Below are positions 8,501-14,351 of a stretch of 22,660 nucleotides of DNA, in pieces. This DNA is from JAFARZ01 sp035651595 (GTDB taxonomy: Bacteria; Actinomycetota; Actinomycetes; Streptosporangiales; Streptosporangiaceae): NCBI GenBank assembly GCA_035651595.1, contig DASRFJ010000333.1, forward strand, positions 1 to 22,660. The letters run 5' to 3'. The notes beneath the pieces were generated by a model. The model was not told the origin of the DNA and made no database searches. It saw nothing but the letters and a program-made list of their open reading frames with translations. The position numbers and the translations under genes are program-made. Position 1 is the first letter of the stretch. Every line of letters starts with the position of its first letter.

Positions 8501-8904
8501 CCGCCCGCGCCGCCCAGTTGCTCGGGGCGGCGCAGGCCGCCGGGCGGCCGGCCGGAGCATCCGATGACAACCCGGACGCCCACCGCATCACCAACGCGGC
8601 ACGTCAGACGCTGGGCAAGGCCGCCTTCGACGACGAGTTCGAGAAAGGCCGCCACCTGAAGCCAGCGGAAGCCGCGACCCTTCCCGTCCAGTTGCCGTTA
8701 CGGCCGGGATCCTCAGTCGATGACGACGCCGCCCGTGAGGTTGATCTCGGTCGCGGTCATCGTGGCGGCCCAGTCCGAGGCGGCGAACACAGCGGCGTTG
8801 GCGACCTCCTGATAGCTGGGACGACGACCGATAAGCGTGCCGTCGGCGGGCTCGTCGCGATCGCCAGGCGTGGCAACCCCCGGGCCAGCCCCCGGATCGG
8901 GTGA
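5530..8904 (+). CDS. SARP-family (AfsR-like) transcriptional regulator with BTAD, NB-ARC and TPR domains
   Basis: The product is about 1,124 aa. Start is ambiguous: GTG 5530 gives VHFGVLGAV, the usual SARP beginning, while GTG 5509 adds seven residues; neither has a strong ribosome binding site. Residues 1-90 form the OmpR-like winged helix (ESKVRALLAVLLVNPGRPV, then LQGKVSRLRQALDAG). Residues about 95-245 are the bacterial transcriptional activation domain (LRERLRGAHMIALYRSGRQA, then DLGLDPGPSLAALY). Residues about 290-560 are an NB-ARC ATPase with Walker A GPGGVGKTR (297) and Walker B LLVLDN (D374). The rest is helical repeats of TPR type. SARPs bind direct repeats with an 11-bp period and activate secondary-metabolism or export genes; such a repeat lies before the nearby exporter. 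The last 65 or so codons read through the antisense of the SDR gene and do not look like native protein. Confidence 0.9.
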   Translation: MHFGVLGAVAAWTRDGRKVEVRESKVRALLAVLLVNPGRPVPAGQLIDDLWGADLPVHPAGALQGKVSRLRQALDAGEPGSGALIAFRSSGYLLQVGDDALDERRFAALVERAGAASDLRDRAALLAEALGLWRGPALADCADMLFAQPVIARLEEQRLTALEEQAEARLALGEHILLAGELDELVARHPLRERLRGAHMIALYRSGRQAEAVRTYNELRGKLAEDLGLDPGPSLAALYQAMLEQSPALQAVPAPPTLATRPRTNLPAMLTDLVGRAPAVAELRGLLTERRLVTLTGPGGVGKTRLAIETAAQSAAAFPDGTWLVEMAGPSPVTALSPADEVMSVIGIRNDSSASAADLLRDALRDSRSLLVLDNCEHLIGEVATLAARLLQSAPELRVMVTSREPLMIAGEVVWAVPPLDLPDPGTEHEPAALARFGAVRLFTMRAEASAPGFRLDDANAQAVAGLCRRLDGIPLALELAATRVRTLGVHELLARLDDRFRLLATGHRDAPPRQQTLWGVIDWSWELLTEPERIVLRRLAVMADGCDLPAAEAICGDHELDVPALLSRLVDRSLVVVAEQPDGPRYRLLESVAAYSLHRLREAGEHRRVLRRHRQFYGDLAERAATRLRGYDQRSWLRCLDAEAANLHAALGSATSDGDPAALRMANALAWYWLLSGRLAQARRTLAEALALRGGSASERATAVAWHSGFATLAGDRNAAPPLNEIDDPDTRALLRWFHAFVASDFGDPSVAEAMLDDAVASFRAASDQWGIAAALSTRAKLAMIRGDNAATQRLAQQSLTMFRELGDRWGQLQAIEWLGAAVAPVDREQAERLHRDGLRMAEELGLWPQAADALSWLGWSALRAGDLGQARELLRRGMRLAAEQSYQPGQVFAELGLGQTARQDGKLDSAEAHLRNVLRASRRTGSAPDVARIAALSELGFIDEQRGEPATARAYHLRSLTAATRLGDPQSVAQALTGLAGVHALLGQAARAAQLLGAAQAAGRPAGASDDNPDAHRITNAARQTLGKAAFDDEFEKGRHLKPAEAATLPVQLPLRPGSSVDDDAAREVDLGRGHRGGPVRGGEHSGVGDLLIAGTTTDKRAVGGLVAIARRGNPRASPRIG

Positions 8905-9459
8905 TCCTGGGGACAGCAGCCAGGCGACCCGGATGCCGCGAGGCCCGAGCTCAGCCGCGAGTTGCCTGCACAGCCCGGCCAGCGCGGACCAGGCGACGTG
9001 AGAGCCGCCGAGCCGCGGGATGGCTTCACGCCCGCCGCCCATGGCCAGTATCACGCCACCGCGTCCGAGCATGTGCCGCGCGGTCACGGTGGCGATGGTG
9101 AAGTGGGCGGTGATGGCCTTGCTGACCGGGCGGGCAAAGTCGCCGAGGTCCATGTCGAGCAACGGAATGCCTTGCAGATCGTCGTTGGCGGTGGCGTTGA
9201 AGGCGATGTCAATGCCCCCGCTCGCGGCGGCGACCTCGGCCGCGTGGACCCGCATGGCAGCCATGTCGGTGACATCCACCACAGCGGTCTGGGCGGCGCC
9301 GCCAGCGTCCCGGATCTGGTCCGCGACCTTGGCCAGGGTGTGCTGGGTCCGTCCCGCGAGCACGACTCGTGCCCCCTCGCGCGCGAACGCGTCTGCCACC
9401 GCCGCCCCGACCTGCCCCGCCGCGCCGTAGACGATCGCGGTCTTGTCCTGTAGCAGCAT
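8713..9459 (-). CDS. SDR-family oxidoreductase-like protein, catalytic Tyr/Lys lost
   Basis: The 248-aa product starts at ATG 9459, preceded by GAAGGGGA about 11 bases away. The Rossmann nucleotide-binding motif is GAAGQVG (12-18). AGRT at the end of strand 2 suggests NADP(H) binding, VDVTD and NATAN match SDR strand ends, and TGGVVID is the usual classical-SDR C-terminus. The active-site YxxxK is not there: the aligned segment reads SHVAWSALAGLCRQLA, with Trp157 in place of Tyr and about four residues, including the Lys, missing. It may bind the cofactor without normal catalysis, or use a different chemistry. It is the second gene of an operon, 30 bases after the MFS exporter stop. Its 3' end overlaps the SARP reading frame on the other strand by 192 bases. 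Confidence 0.85.
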   Translation of the reverse strand: MLLQDKTAIVYGAAGQVGAAVADAFAREGARVVLAGRTQHTLAKVADQIRDAGGAAQTAVVDVTDMAAMRVHAAEVAAASGGIDIAFNATANDDLQGIPLLDMDLGDFARPVSKAITAHFTIATVTARHMLGRGGVILAMGGGREAIPRLGGSHVAWSALAGLCRQLAAELGPRGIRVAWLLSPGSPDPGAGPGVATPGDRDEPADGTLIGRRPSYQEVANAAVFAASDWAATMTATEINLTGGVVID

Positions 9460-9489
9460 CAGTGTTCATTCCCCTTCTCTGGTTGTGAG

Positions 9490-11004
9490 CTAGACCTCAT
9501 CGGCGGGAGCCACCCGCCGCAAGCGCGCCACGGCAACCACGGCCAGGGCCACCACGATGACCGTGCTGACGCCGGCCACGACGTCCACTCCGGTCGTGAA
9601 AGCCGAGCGAGCGGATACCAGGACGGCGCCCGCGGTCTGCGCGTGCAGCCGTCCCGCGGTCGTGGTGGCATCGCCCAGGGTGGCGCCGATGGCCCGCGCC
9701 GACGGACCGGAGATCCCCGGCGGAATGTGTCCCATCACGCGGTAGTGGTAGATGGCGGTGCCGACGCTGCCCAAGATGGCGATGCCGAGGGCACCGCCGA
9801 ATTCGGTGCTGGCCTCGGACAGCCCGGAGGCCGCGCCCGCCAGTTTCGGCGGGGCCGACCCGAGGACCAGGCCGACCACCAGGTTGGTCACCGGCGCAAG
9901 CCCCAGCCCGAACACCGCAGAGCCGGTCACCACGGCAGCCAGCCCGAGCGCGGATGTCTGGGTAAGCAGCCCGAACCCGGTGGCGGCGACCGCCAGGCCA
10001 GCGGCCATCGCGAAAGCCGGATGCAGCCGCCGCGTGGACAACGGGGTCAGCAGCGATCCCCCGATCAGCCCGCCCATCGTCGGCAGCATCCACAGGCCCG
10101 CCCGCAGCGTCGACATGCCGAGCACCAGTTGCAGGTACTGCGAGGTCAGCAGCAGCATGCCGAGGATCACGAAATAGGTCAGCGTGTTGATCCCCAGCGC
10201 CGCGCTGAACCCCGGCTCGCGAAACAGCCGCGGGTCGATGAGCGGATCGGCCAGCGTCCGCTGCCGTCGCACGAACACCCAGCCAACCAGCAGGCCGGCC
10301 GCGACGGTCCCGGCCGGGACCAGGAGCGAGCCCCCCGCGGCGATCTCCGTCAGACCGTAGACGACCGGCAATATGGCGGCCAGCGACAGGCCCACGCTGA
10401 GGAAATCCGGCCGCCCCGCAGTGGTGTCGCGATATTCCGGCAGCAGGACCGGGCCGGTTGCCAGCAGGAGGACCATCACCGGGACCGCGAGCAGGAAGAC
10501 CGAGCCCCACCAGAAAGACTGCAGCATCGCCCCGCCGATCAGCGGCCCGACGGCGCCGCCCAGCGGCAGGCTGACCGACCAGACGGCGATGGCCAGGGTG
10601 CGCTGCCGCTCATCCCGGAACATGCTGCTGATCAGCGACAGTGTGGACGGCATCAGCGTCGCCCCGGCGATACCGAGTACCGCGCGCGCCCCGACCAGCA
10701 TCCCGGCGTTCGGAGAATAGGCCGCCGCGACCGACGCGAGGCCGAAGCCGGCCGCGCCGATCATCAGCAGTCGCCGGCGGCCGAGGCGGTCGCCCAGGGT
10801 TCCCATCGTGACGAGGAAACCGGCCAGCATGAAGCCGTAGATGTCCACGATCCACAGCAACCCGCTCGCGGAGGGCATCAACTGACGGCTGATCTCCGGC
10901 ACAGCGAGGTTCAGCACGCTGAAATCCAGGGCAATGACGAACGCGGGCAGTGCGAGCACGCTCAGCCCGACCCACTCTCGCGTGCCCGCCCGCGTCCCTG
11001 CCAT
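9490..11004 (-). CDS. DHA2-family MFS drug/proton antiporter (14 TMS)
   Basis: The 504-aa product starts at ATG 11004: AAGGGG lies 6 bases upstream, and the earlier in-frame ATG codons at 11010 and 11058 are less well placed. The protein is almost wholly hydrophobic helices, consistent with 14 membrane spans. Motif D1-like LDFSVLNLAVPEI is in TMS1, motif A GDRLGRRR follows TMS2, and motif C LGGAVGPLIGG is in TMS5. These mark proton-coupled drug exporters of the QacA/EmrB/LfrA type in the cytoplasmic membrane. The SDR gene follows 30 bases later in the same direction, so the two are probably cotranscribed. Upstream repeats suggest control by the neighbouring SARP. The substrate is unknown; self-resistance or metabolite export is inferred. 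Confidence 0.93.
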   Translation of the reverse strand: MAGTRAGTREWVGLSVLALPAFVIALDFSVLNLAVPEISRQLMPSASGLLWIVDIYGFMLAGFLVTMGTLGDRLGRRRLLMIGAAGFGLASVAAAYSPNAGMLVGARAVLGIAGATLMPSTLSLISSMFRDERQRTLAIAVWSVSLPLGGAVGPLIGGAMLQSFWWGSVFLLAVPVMVLLLATGPVLLPEYRDTTAGRPDFLSVGLSLAAILPVVYGLTEIAAGGSLLVPAGTVAAGLLVGWVFVRRQRTLADPLIDPRLFREPGFSAALGINTLTYFVILGMLLLTSQYLQLVLGMSTLRAGLWMLPTMGGLIGGSLLTPLSTRRLHPAFAMAAGLAVAATGFGLLTQTSALGLAAVVTGSAVFGLGLAPVTNLVVGLVLGSAPPKLAGAASGLSEASTEFGGALGIAILGSVGTAIYHYRVMGHIPPGISGPSARAIGATLGDATTTAGRLHAQTAGAVLVSARSAFTTGVDVVAGVSTVIVVALAVVAVARLRRVAPADEV

Positions 11005-11062
11005 CGACATCCCCTTGCGCTGCGCGATACCTGCCGTGCTCAGGTCATCGTGCGGCAAGCCG

Positions 11063-11080
11063 CTGTCGGTTAGCTGTCGG
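11063..11080 (-). promoter_or_regulatory. 11-bp-period direct repeats, candidate SARP binding site before the MFS gene
   Basis: On the - strand the sequence reads CCGACAG-CTAA-CCGACAG: two identical heptamers 11 bases apart, 59 bases before the exporter start. A weak -10-like CACGAT lies about 10 bases further on. SARP proteins are known to bind heptamer repeats with an 11-bp period just upstream of -10. A SARP gene is convergent with this operon. The link is inference. Confidence 0.5.
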
Positions 11081-11119
11081 TCGGCCGCCGCTCCTCCGGC
11101 ACCGGCGGCCCGGACCGGA

Positions 11120-11968
11120 CTACGGGTTGAACCCGTTGATGGCCGCTTCGATCATGCGCGCCACCGGGCTCATGTTGGCGAACGAGGTAGCGCCCTTCAG
11201 GTTCTGCCAGACGACGACGAAGTCGCGGTCGTTTGCCGGGTCGTGGGCCGTCAGCCCCTCGGACACGACCTGCTCGATGACCCCCGCGGCGTTCGGGGCG
11301 AGCGGGCCGACGCCGACCTTCGTGCGTGTTGCGTCGATGCCGGTGCTGCTGGGCCAGATCGGCGGTGTGGTCGAGTCGAACCACGCTCCGGCCTGGGCGA
11401 GCAGCGCGAGCATGGCGTCGCTGTTGTCGACGGTCACCAGGATCTCGTCCGACATCAGCGTGTAGAGCCTGGCCATGTCCACGGCGGTTGTTGCCTGGGC
11501 GGATGTCCCGTCGTTGACCGCCGGGACCCGGACGGCCGGCCACTGGGTTCCATTCGAGTAGTCGCCGGCCAGCCAGATGCCGCGCTGGCTCGAGCTGTCG
11601 AAGAACCCGTCATCGGCCAGCCGCGCGTTGATCAGCCCGTAGCCGAGAGCGTGTATGCATTGCAGCGCGGCGGCGTCACTGCTCACGACGATCATGTCGC
11701 TCATGAGCTGGGCGTAATTCGCCGTGAAATCCACGCCCACGGGTATCCCGGACGCGTCCAGCTGAGGGTCGATTATCTGCTGGTAGGACGGGATTATCTG
11801 GGTGTTCGTGATCCTCGGATCGTTCGTGATGTTCGCCGGCGTCGCCGCCTGGATGGCCGGGGTGAAATCCGTGTTCAGCGACGCGAAGAAGTCGGCCGCT
11901 GACTGCGGGCTCTGGTCGATGATCTGCTGTTTGGCCGCGGCGAGCAGGTCGTGCGCAGGCCAGCCGCT
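11120..11968 (-). pseudogene. 5'-truncated serine-hydrolase/class A beta-lactamase-like gene
   Basis: The frame stays open from about 11990 down to the TAG at 11120, with convincing protein throughout (AHDLLAAAKQQIIDQ, then IDPQLDASGIPVGVDFTANY, then MIVVSSDAAALQCIHALG). No ATG, GTG or TTG occurs in the upper part; the first is GTG 11740, inside the conserved sequence and without a ribosome binding site. The pattern resembles penicillin-binding/class A beta-lactamase-like hydrolases. MIVVSSDAAA lies where SDN is expected and RTKVGVG where KTG is expected, but both are degenerate, and no SxxK nucleophile motif is visible. The signal peptide and N-terminal part are gone, and the padR promoter occupies the place where they should start. 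It is probably dead or only a partial protein. The family call is moderate. Confidence 0.5.
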
Positions 11969-11996
11969 CGACTTATCTTGCGCGACAAGACATAAT
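11968..11996 (+). promoter_or_regulatory. padR promoter with operator repeat in the spacer
   Basis: The -35 TCGACT (11968-11973) and -10 CATAAT (11991-11996) are separated by 17 bases. Between them TCTTG (11976-11980) and CAAGA (11986-11990) form a perfect inverted repeat with a CGCGA centre. Transcription would begin about 12004, exactly at an in-frame ATG, implying a leaderless mRNA. A repressor bound in the spacer would block RNA polymerase, and PadR proteins commonly repress their own genes. Confidence 0.6.
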
Positions 11997-12003
11997 GCGA
12001 GAC

Positions 12004-12375
12004 ATGACAGCAGATGGCGGCTTGAGCGAGTTGCGCCGAGGTGTGCTGGGGCCGTGCGTTCTCGCGCTGCTCGAGGTGAAGTCCAGGTTCGGCCTGGAAC
12101 TCGTCCGCGATCTCGCGTCGGCGGGTGGGTTGCTGACCAGTGACGGCACCGTCTACCCGCTGCTCAGCCGGCTGCGCGACGCGGGCCTTGTCACCAGCGA
12201 ATGGCGGGAAAACCCGGGCGAGCGCGCCCGGCGCTACTACTCGATCACCGAGGCGGGAAAGCGGGACCTCGCGGCCTTCCGTACCGAATGGGACCAGTTC
12301 TCCGCGACTGTCGCGGGCGTGCTGAACCACACCCGCCTGCCGTCCGGTGCAGGCGAGAAGGGACGCCTGCCTTGA
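12004..12375 (+). CDS. PadR-family transcriptional repressor
   Basis: The 123-aa product is a winged-helix DNA-binding protein. The family segments are LGPCVLALLEVKSRFGLELV (helices 1-2), then LLTSDGTVYPLLSRLRDAGL (recognition helix region) and RRYYSITEAGKRDL (wing), followed by a C-terminal helix for dimerisation. ATG 12004 is preferred to ATG 11995 because the latter lies inside the -10 hexamer and neither has a ribosome binding site; a leaderless start at 12004 fits the promoter spacing. The next gene starts at a TTG overlapping the stop (TTGA), so the two are translationally coupled. PadR-HAAS pairs of this kind are common in actinomycetes and are thought to sense envelope or small-molecule signals; the ligand here is unknown. 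Confidence 0.9.
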   Translation: MTADGGLSELRRGVLGPCVLALLEVKSRFGLELVRDLASAGGLLTSDGTVYPLLSRLRDAGLVTSEWRENPGERARRYYSITEAGKRDLAAFRTEWDQFSATVAGVLNHTRLPSGAGEKGRLP

Positions 12376-13247
12376 GCCGCACCTCGTCCGGTCATGAGCT
12401 GGTCCGGGACTACATCCGCCAACTGGACGCGGCCCTGCGCGGGGTGCCGGCCGCGGCGGCGCGCGAGCTTATGGAGCAGATCACCGCGCACCTCGATGAC
12501 GCGCTTCCCGCTGATGCTGACGACGCGCAGGTCGCCGCCGTGCTCAGCCGGCTCGGCCCACCCGCAGAACTCGCCGCCGACGCGCGACGGGCCGACGCCC
12601 GGCGGGCCGACGCCGGCCTGCCTGGGGCACCAGCCGTGGCCAGGCTGCGGTACCGGCTGGCGCGGGTGCGCAGGCGTACCTGGAGCGTCGCCGGCATGAT
12701 CGTGGTGCTGACGGGGATAGCGGCGGGCTACCTCAGCTACTTCCTCACCCCTGGCTCACTTGAATTCGGCGGTGCATCCGGCTGGTGGTATCCCCAGGAC
12801 TACAGCAGTGCGGTCACTACCACCGCCGACGGTCGTAGTGAGACCACGGTCCCCCTGCGATCCGGGGACCGCCAGGGCTACTTCGTCACCATCGACAACC
12901 CCACTGGCGTGACACAGACGATCCTCGGCGCCGCCTACGGCCCCGACGTGCCCTGGGATAGCCCCGGTTCGGCGGTCGTGCAGATAGCGGTGTCTCTACC
13001 CGACCGGAACATCGGCCGCGGCGGCACCTCACGAAGTGCCCGGTTCACCCTTCCCGGCGTCATTCCGCCCGGCCAGACCCGGATGGTACGCGTGCTCTGG
13101 ACATCGGATATCTGCCTGGCGGTCGGGACCGTTTCCATCGATACGCTCGCTCTGCGGGTTCGCGTCGGATGGTTCACCAGGACCGAGATCATTCCACTCG
13201 GCCAGGCCTGGGCCGTGACAGCAAACCGTCACGCCCGCTGCACCTAA
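12372..13247 (+). CDS. HAAS-domain single-pass membrane protein, PadR partner
   Basis: The 291-aa product starts at TTG 12372, overlapping the padR stop as TTGA and following GAGAAGGGA (12354-12362). Residues about 5-75 are the HAAS helical domain (ELVRDYIRQLDAALRGVP, then ELMEQITAHLDDAL, then VLSRLGPPAELAADA). A 15-bp tandem repeat adds ADARR units. Residues about 105-125 form one transmembrane helix (GMIVVLTGIAAGYLSYFL). The remaining 165 residues are Ser/Thr/Gly-rich, predicted beta-sandwich-like, with cysteines in ICLAVG and at the C-terminus, and probably lie outside the cell. HAAS proteins occur next to PadR regulators and are thought to be their signalling or target partner. The extracellular domain is not recognised. 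Confidence 0.82.
   Translation: MSRTSSGHELVRDYIRQLDAALRGVPAAAARELMEQITAHLDDALPADADDAQVAAVLSRLGPPAELAADARRADARRADAGLPGAPAVARLRYRLARVRRRTWSVAGMIVVLTGIAAGYLSYFLTPGSLEFGGASGWWYPQDYSSAVTTTADGRSETTVPLRSGDRQGYFVTIDNPTGVTQTILGAAYGPDVPWDSPGSAVVQIAVSLPDRNIGRGGTSRSARFTLPGVIPPGQTRMVRVLWTSDICLAVGTVSIDTLALRVRVGWFTRTEIIPLGQAWAVTANRHARCT
12576..12614 (+). repeat. 15-bp in-frame tandem repeat (ADARR units)
   Basis: Two and a half copies of a GCCGACGCSCGRCGG unit (12576-12590, 12591-12605, 12606-12614) encode ADARR-ADARR-ADA in the linker between the HAAS domain and the membrane helix. Copy number may vary by slippage, changing linker length without a frameshift. Confidence 0.7.
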
Positions 13248-13260
13248 CCGCCTCGCGGTT
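13246..13260 (+). terminator. Terminator hairpin of the padR-HAAS operon
   Basis: AACCGC (13246-13251) and GCGGTT (13255-13260) form a perfect 6-bp stem with a CTC loop, overlapping the TAA stop codon. Confidence 0.5.
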
Positions 13261-13355
13261 GCTGTGGCGGCAACCGGGGCGCGGGGTTATCTCGTGCGCT
13301 ACCGGCTGCGTTGCTGCACCGGCCGTCACAGATGTGTTGAGCCGGGTCCGGCTGC

Positions 13356-13384
13356 TTGGTGTATCAGCTGAAGAGCAAGATATT
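13356..13384 (+). promoter_or_regulatory. Candidate promoter of the 15-codon ORF
   Basis: TTGGTG (13356-13361) and GATATT (13379-13384) are separated by 17 bases. They match the consensus at 3/6 and 4/6 and lie in the AT-richest part of this gap. A start near 13391 would give a leader of about 39 bases before the ATG at 13430. Confidence 0.35.
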
Positions 13385-13404
13385 CGAACAAATGAGCGCT
13401 CTCT

Positions 13405-13423
13405 TATACCCCCTGGAGGTATA
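13405..13423. promoter_or_regulatory. 19-bp palindrome overlapping a Shine-Dalgarno; CsoR-like operator or SD-masking hairpin
   Basis: TATACCCCCTGGAGGTATA is palindromic around the central T13414 with one mismatched pair. It contains GGAGGT (13415-13420), a near-perfect Shine-Dalgarno 9 bases before the ATG at 13430. As DNA, the TATACC...GGTATA form resembles operators of CsoR/RcnR-type metal-sensing repressors. As RNA, the 6-bp stem UAUACC/GGUAUA would partly bury the ribosome binding site. The sequence shows the palindrome; either role is inference. Confidence 0.55.
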
Positions 13424-13426
13424 TAG

Positions 13427-13484
13427 TTCATGATCACGAATGGTTTTGCGCCCTATAGCACGTACAACCCTTCGTGATCATGAA
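13427..13484. repeat. Perfect 14-bp inverted repeat enclosing the short ORF
   Basis: TTCATGATCACGAA (13427-13440) and TTCGTGATCATGAA (13471-13484) are exact reverse complements separated by 30 bases. Each arm is itself a near palindrome, TTCRTGATCAYGAA, so they can also be read as two operator copies 44 bases apart. The left arm contains the ATG and the right arm the TGA of the 15-codon ORF. Confidence 0.9.
13430..13477 (+). CDS. Candidate 15-aa peptide ORF with strong ribosome binding site
   Basis: ATG 13430 to TGA 13475-13477 encodes MITNGFAPYSTYNPS. GGAGGT (13415-13420) sits 9 bases upstream, the best ribosome binding site in the neighbourhood, and a candidate promoter lies further upstream. 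The peptide is neutral and rich in Tyr, Asn, Pro and Ser, unlike chance translation of this GC-rich DNA. It could be a leader/regulatory peptide, a very short precursor peptide, or the surviving 5' end of a lost gene. No modifying enzyme gene is adjacent on the + strand; the next intact + gene is nearly 2 kb away. I do not recognise it. Confidence 0.4.
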   Translation: MITNGFAPYSTYNPS

Positions 13485-13614
13485 ACGAGCCACGCGAACC
13501 GGCTGAACGCAACCCCACATAGCAGGACAAACCAGACCGCATACCCCTGGCACGCTCAATGCGGCTGAGACGCCGCCGCGGGGCCTGGTCGTGCGGAGGT
13601 GCAGGGCCCGGAGG

Positions 13615-14139
13615 TCAGAGCTTGTCGATCGTCACGGTCGCGATACCGGGTCCTATCTGGGTGAGCCCGGGAGGCGCAAGGCACTGCAGCGCGTTCGGGG
13701 TGACGAAGACCACCTGCTCGATGACGGTATCGCCGGTGAACTCACCGCTGGTGGCGTCGCCGGTGAACGTGACGGTTATCTGGCCGGCTGCGTTGTTGAT
13801 GGCGCGGGTGAATTCGAAGGTGGTCGACTGTCCGTTGCTCCACCGGATCGTTCTGGTCCCGGCACGGCCGGCGAATATCGTGGCGCAGGACAGGGTGGTG
13901 GGGAAGTTCTCGCTGTAGCTGCCGGAGGTGATGCCCGGATCCGATGAGGTGCAGGCCGCGAGGATGCCCGTGACGGCGACCTGGGTGGTCTGGCTTGTGA
14001 TCAGCAGGCCCGGGTTGTACGTGGCGGTCTCGGTGCCTGCGCAGGTTACGTCCAGGGATACCGCGTGAGCGGGGGACGTGATCAGCGTCAGGCCGGGCAG
14101 GGACACTAGCATGGCGGCGGCGATGAGGATATTGCGCAT
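13615..14139 (-). CDS. Small secreted protein of unknown function
   Basis: The 174-aa product starts at ATG 14139, six bases after AAAAGGG. Residues 1-26 are a signal peptide (MRNILIAAAMLVSLPGLTLI, ending AHA). The mature 148 residues are Thr/Ser/Gly-rich with alternating hydrophobic positions, suggesting an all-beta fold, and four cysteines (in VTCAG, ACTSS, LSCAT, LQCLA), enough for two disulfides. There is no membrane anchor. It resembles small secreted hypothetical proteins often found in actinomycetes, but I cannot assign a domain or function. It has its own promoter about 80 bases upstream, so it is probably independent of the TPR gene behind it. Confidence 0.8.
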   Translation of the reverse strand: MRNILIAAAMLVSLPGLTLITSPAHAVSLDVTCAGTETATYNPGLLITSQTTQVAVTGILAACTSSDPGITSGSYSENFPTTLSCATIFAGRAGTRTIRWSNGQSTTFEFTRAINNAAGQITVTFTGDATSGEFTGDTVIEQVVFVTPNALQCLAPPGLTQIGPGIATVTIDKL

Positions 14140-14222
14140 GGAACACCCTTTTCTGCAGGGGTGAGCGCTGGCCGTCCGCCGGGAGGGCCCGGGGTTGCAG
14201 CGGGACCAACGATGGCAAGCGG

Positions 14223-14251
14223 ATCGTAACTGTGAAATTGCGGTCCGTCAA
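14223..14251 (-). promoter_or_regulatory. Promoter of the small secreted protein gene
   Basis: On the - strand TTGACG (14251-14246) and TACGAT (14228-14223) are separated by exactly 17 bases, a good match to the actinobacterial housekeeping sigma consensus. Transcription would start near 14216, giving a leader of about 77 bases. Confidence 0.65.
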
Positions 14252-14351
14252 CGGCTTCCTGGGGCCGCCCGCCAGAAGGACACGATCGCGGTGCGGGTCC
14301 TTCGTGAACGCCAGACGGACCAGCCATTGTCACCACGGGCCAGCGGCGGAT

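Noticed and set aside
9643..11073. A 476-codon open frame on the + strand
   Set aside because: It is fully antisense to the MFS exporter and reads as Arg/Gln/Gly/Asp-rich low-complexity protein with no motif; a GC-bias shadow.
13480..13506. Second mini-ORF MKRATRTG after the inverted repeat
   Set aside because: It has no Shine-Dalgarno sequence and is only eight codons; kept only as part of the surrounding structure.
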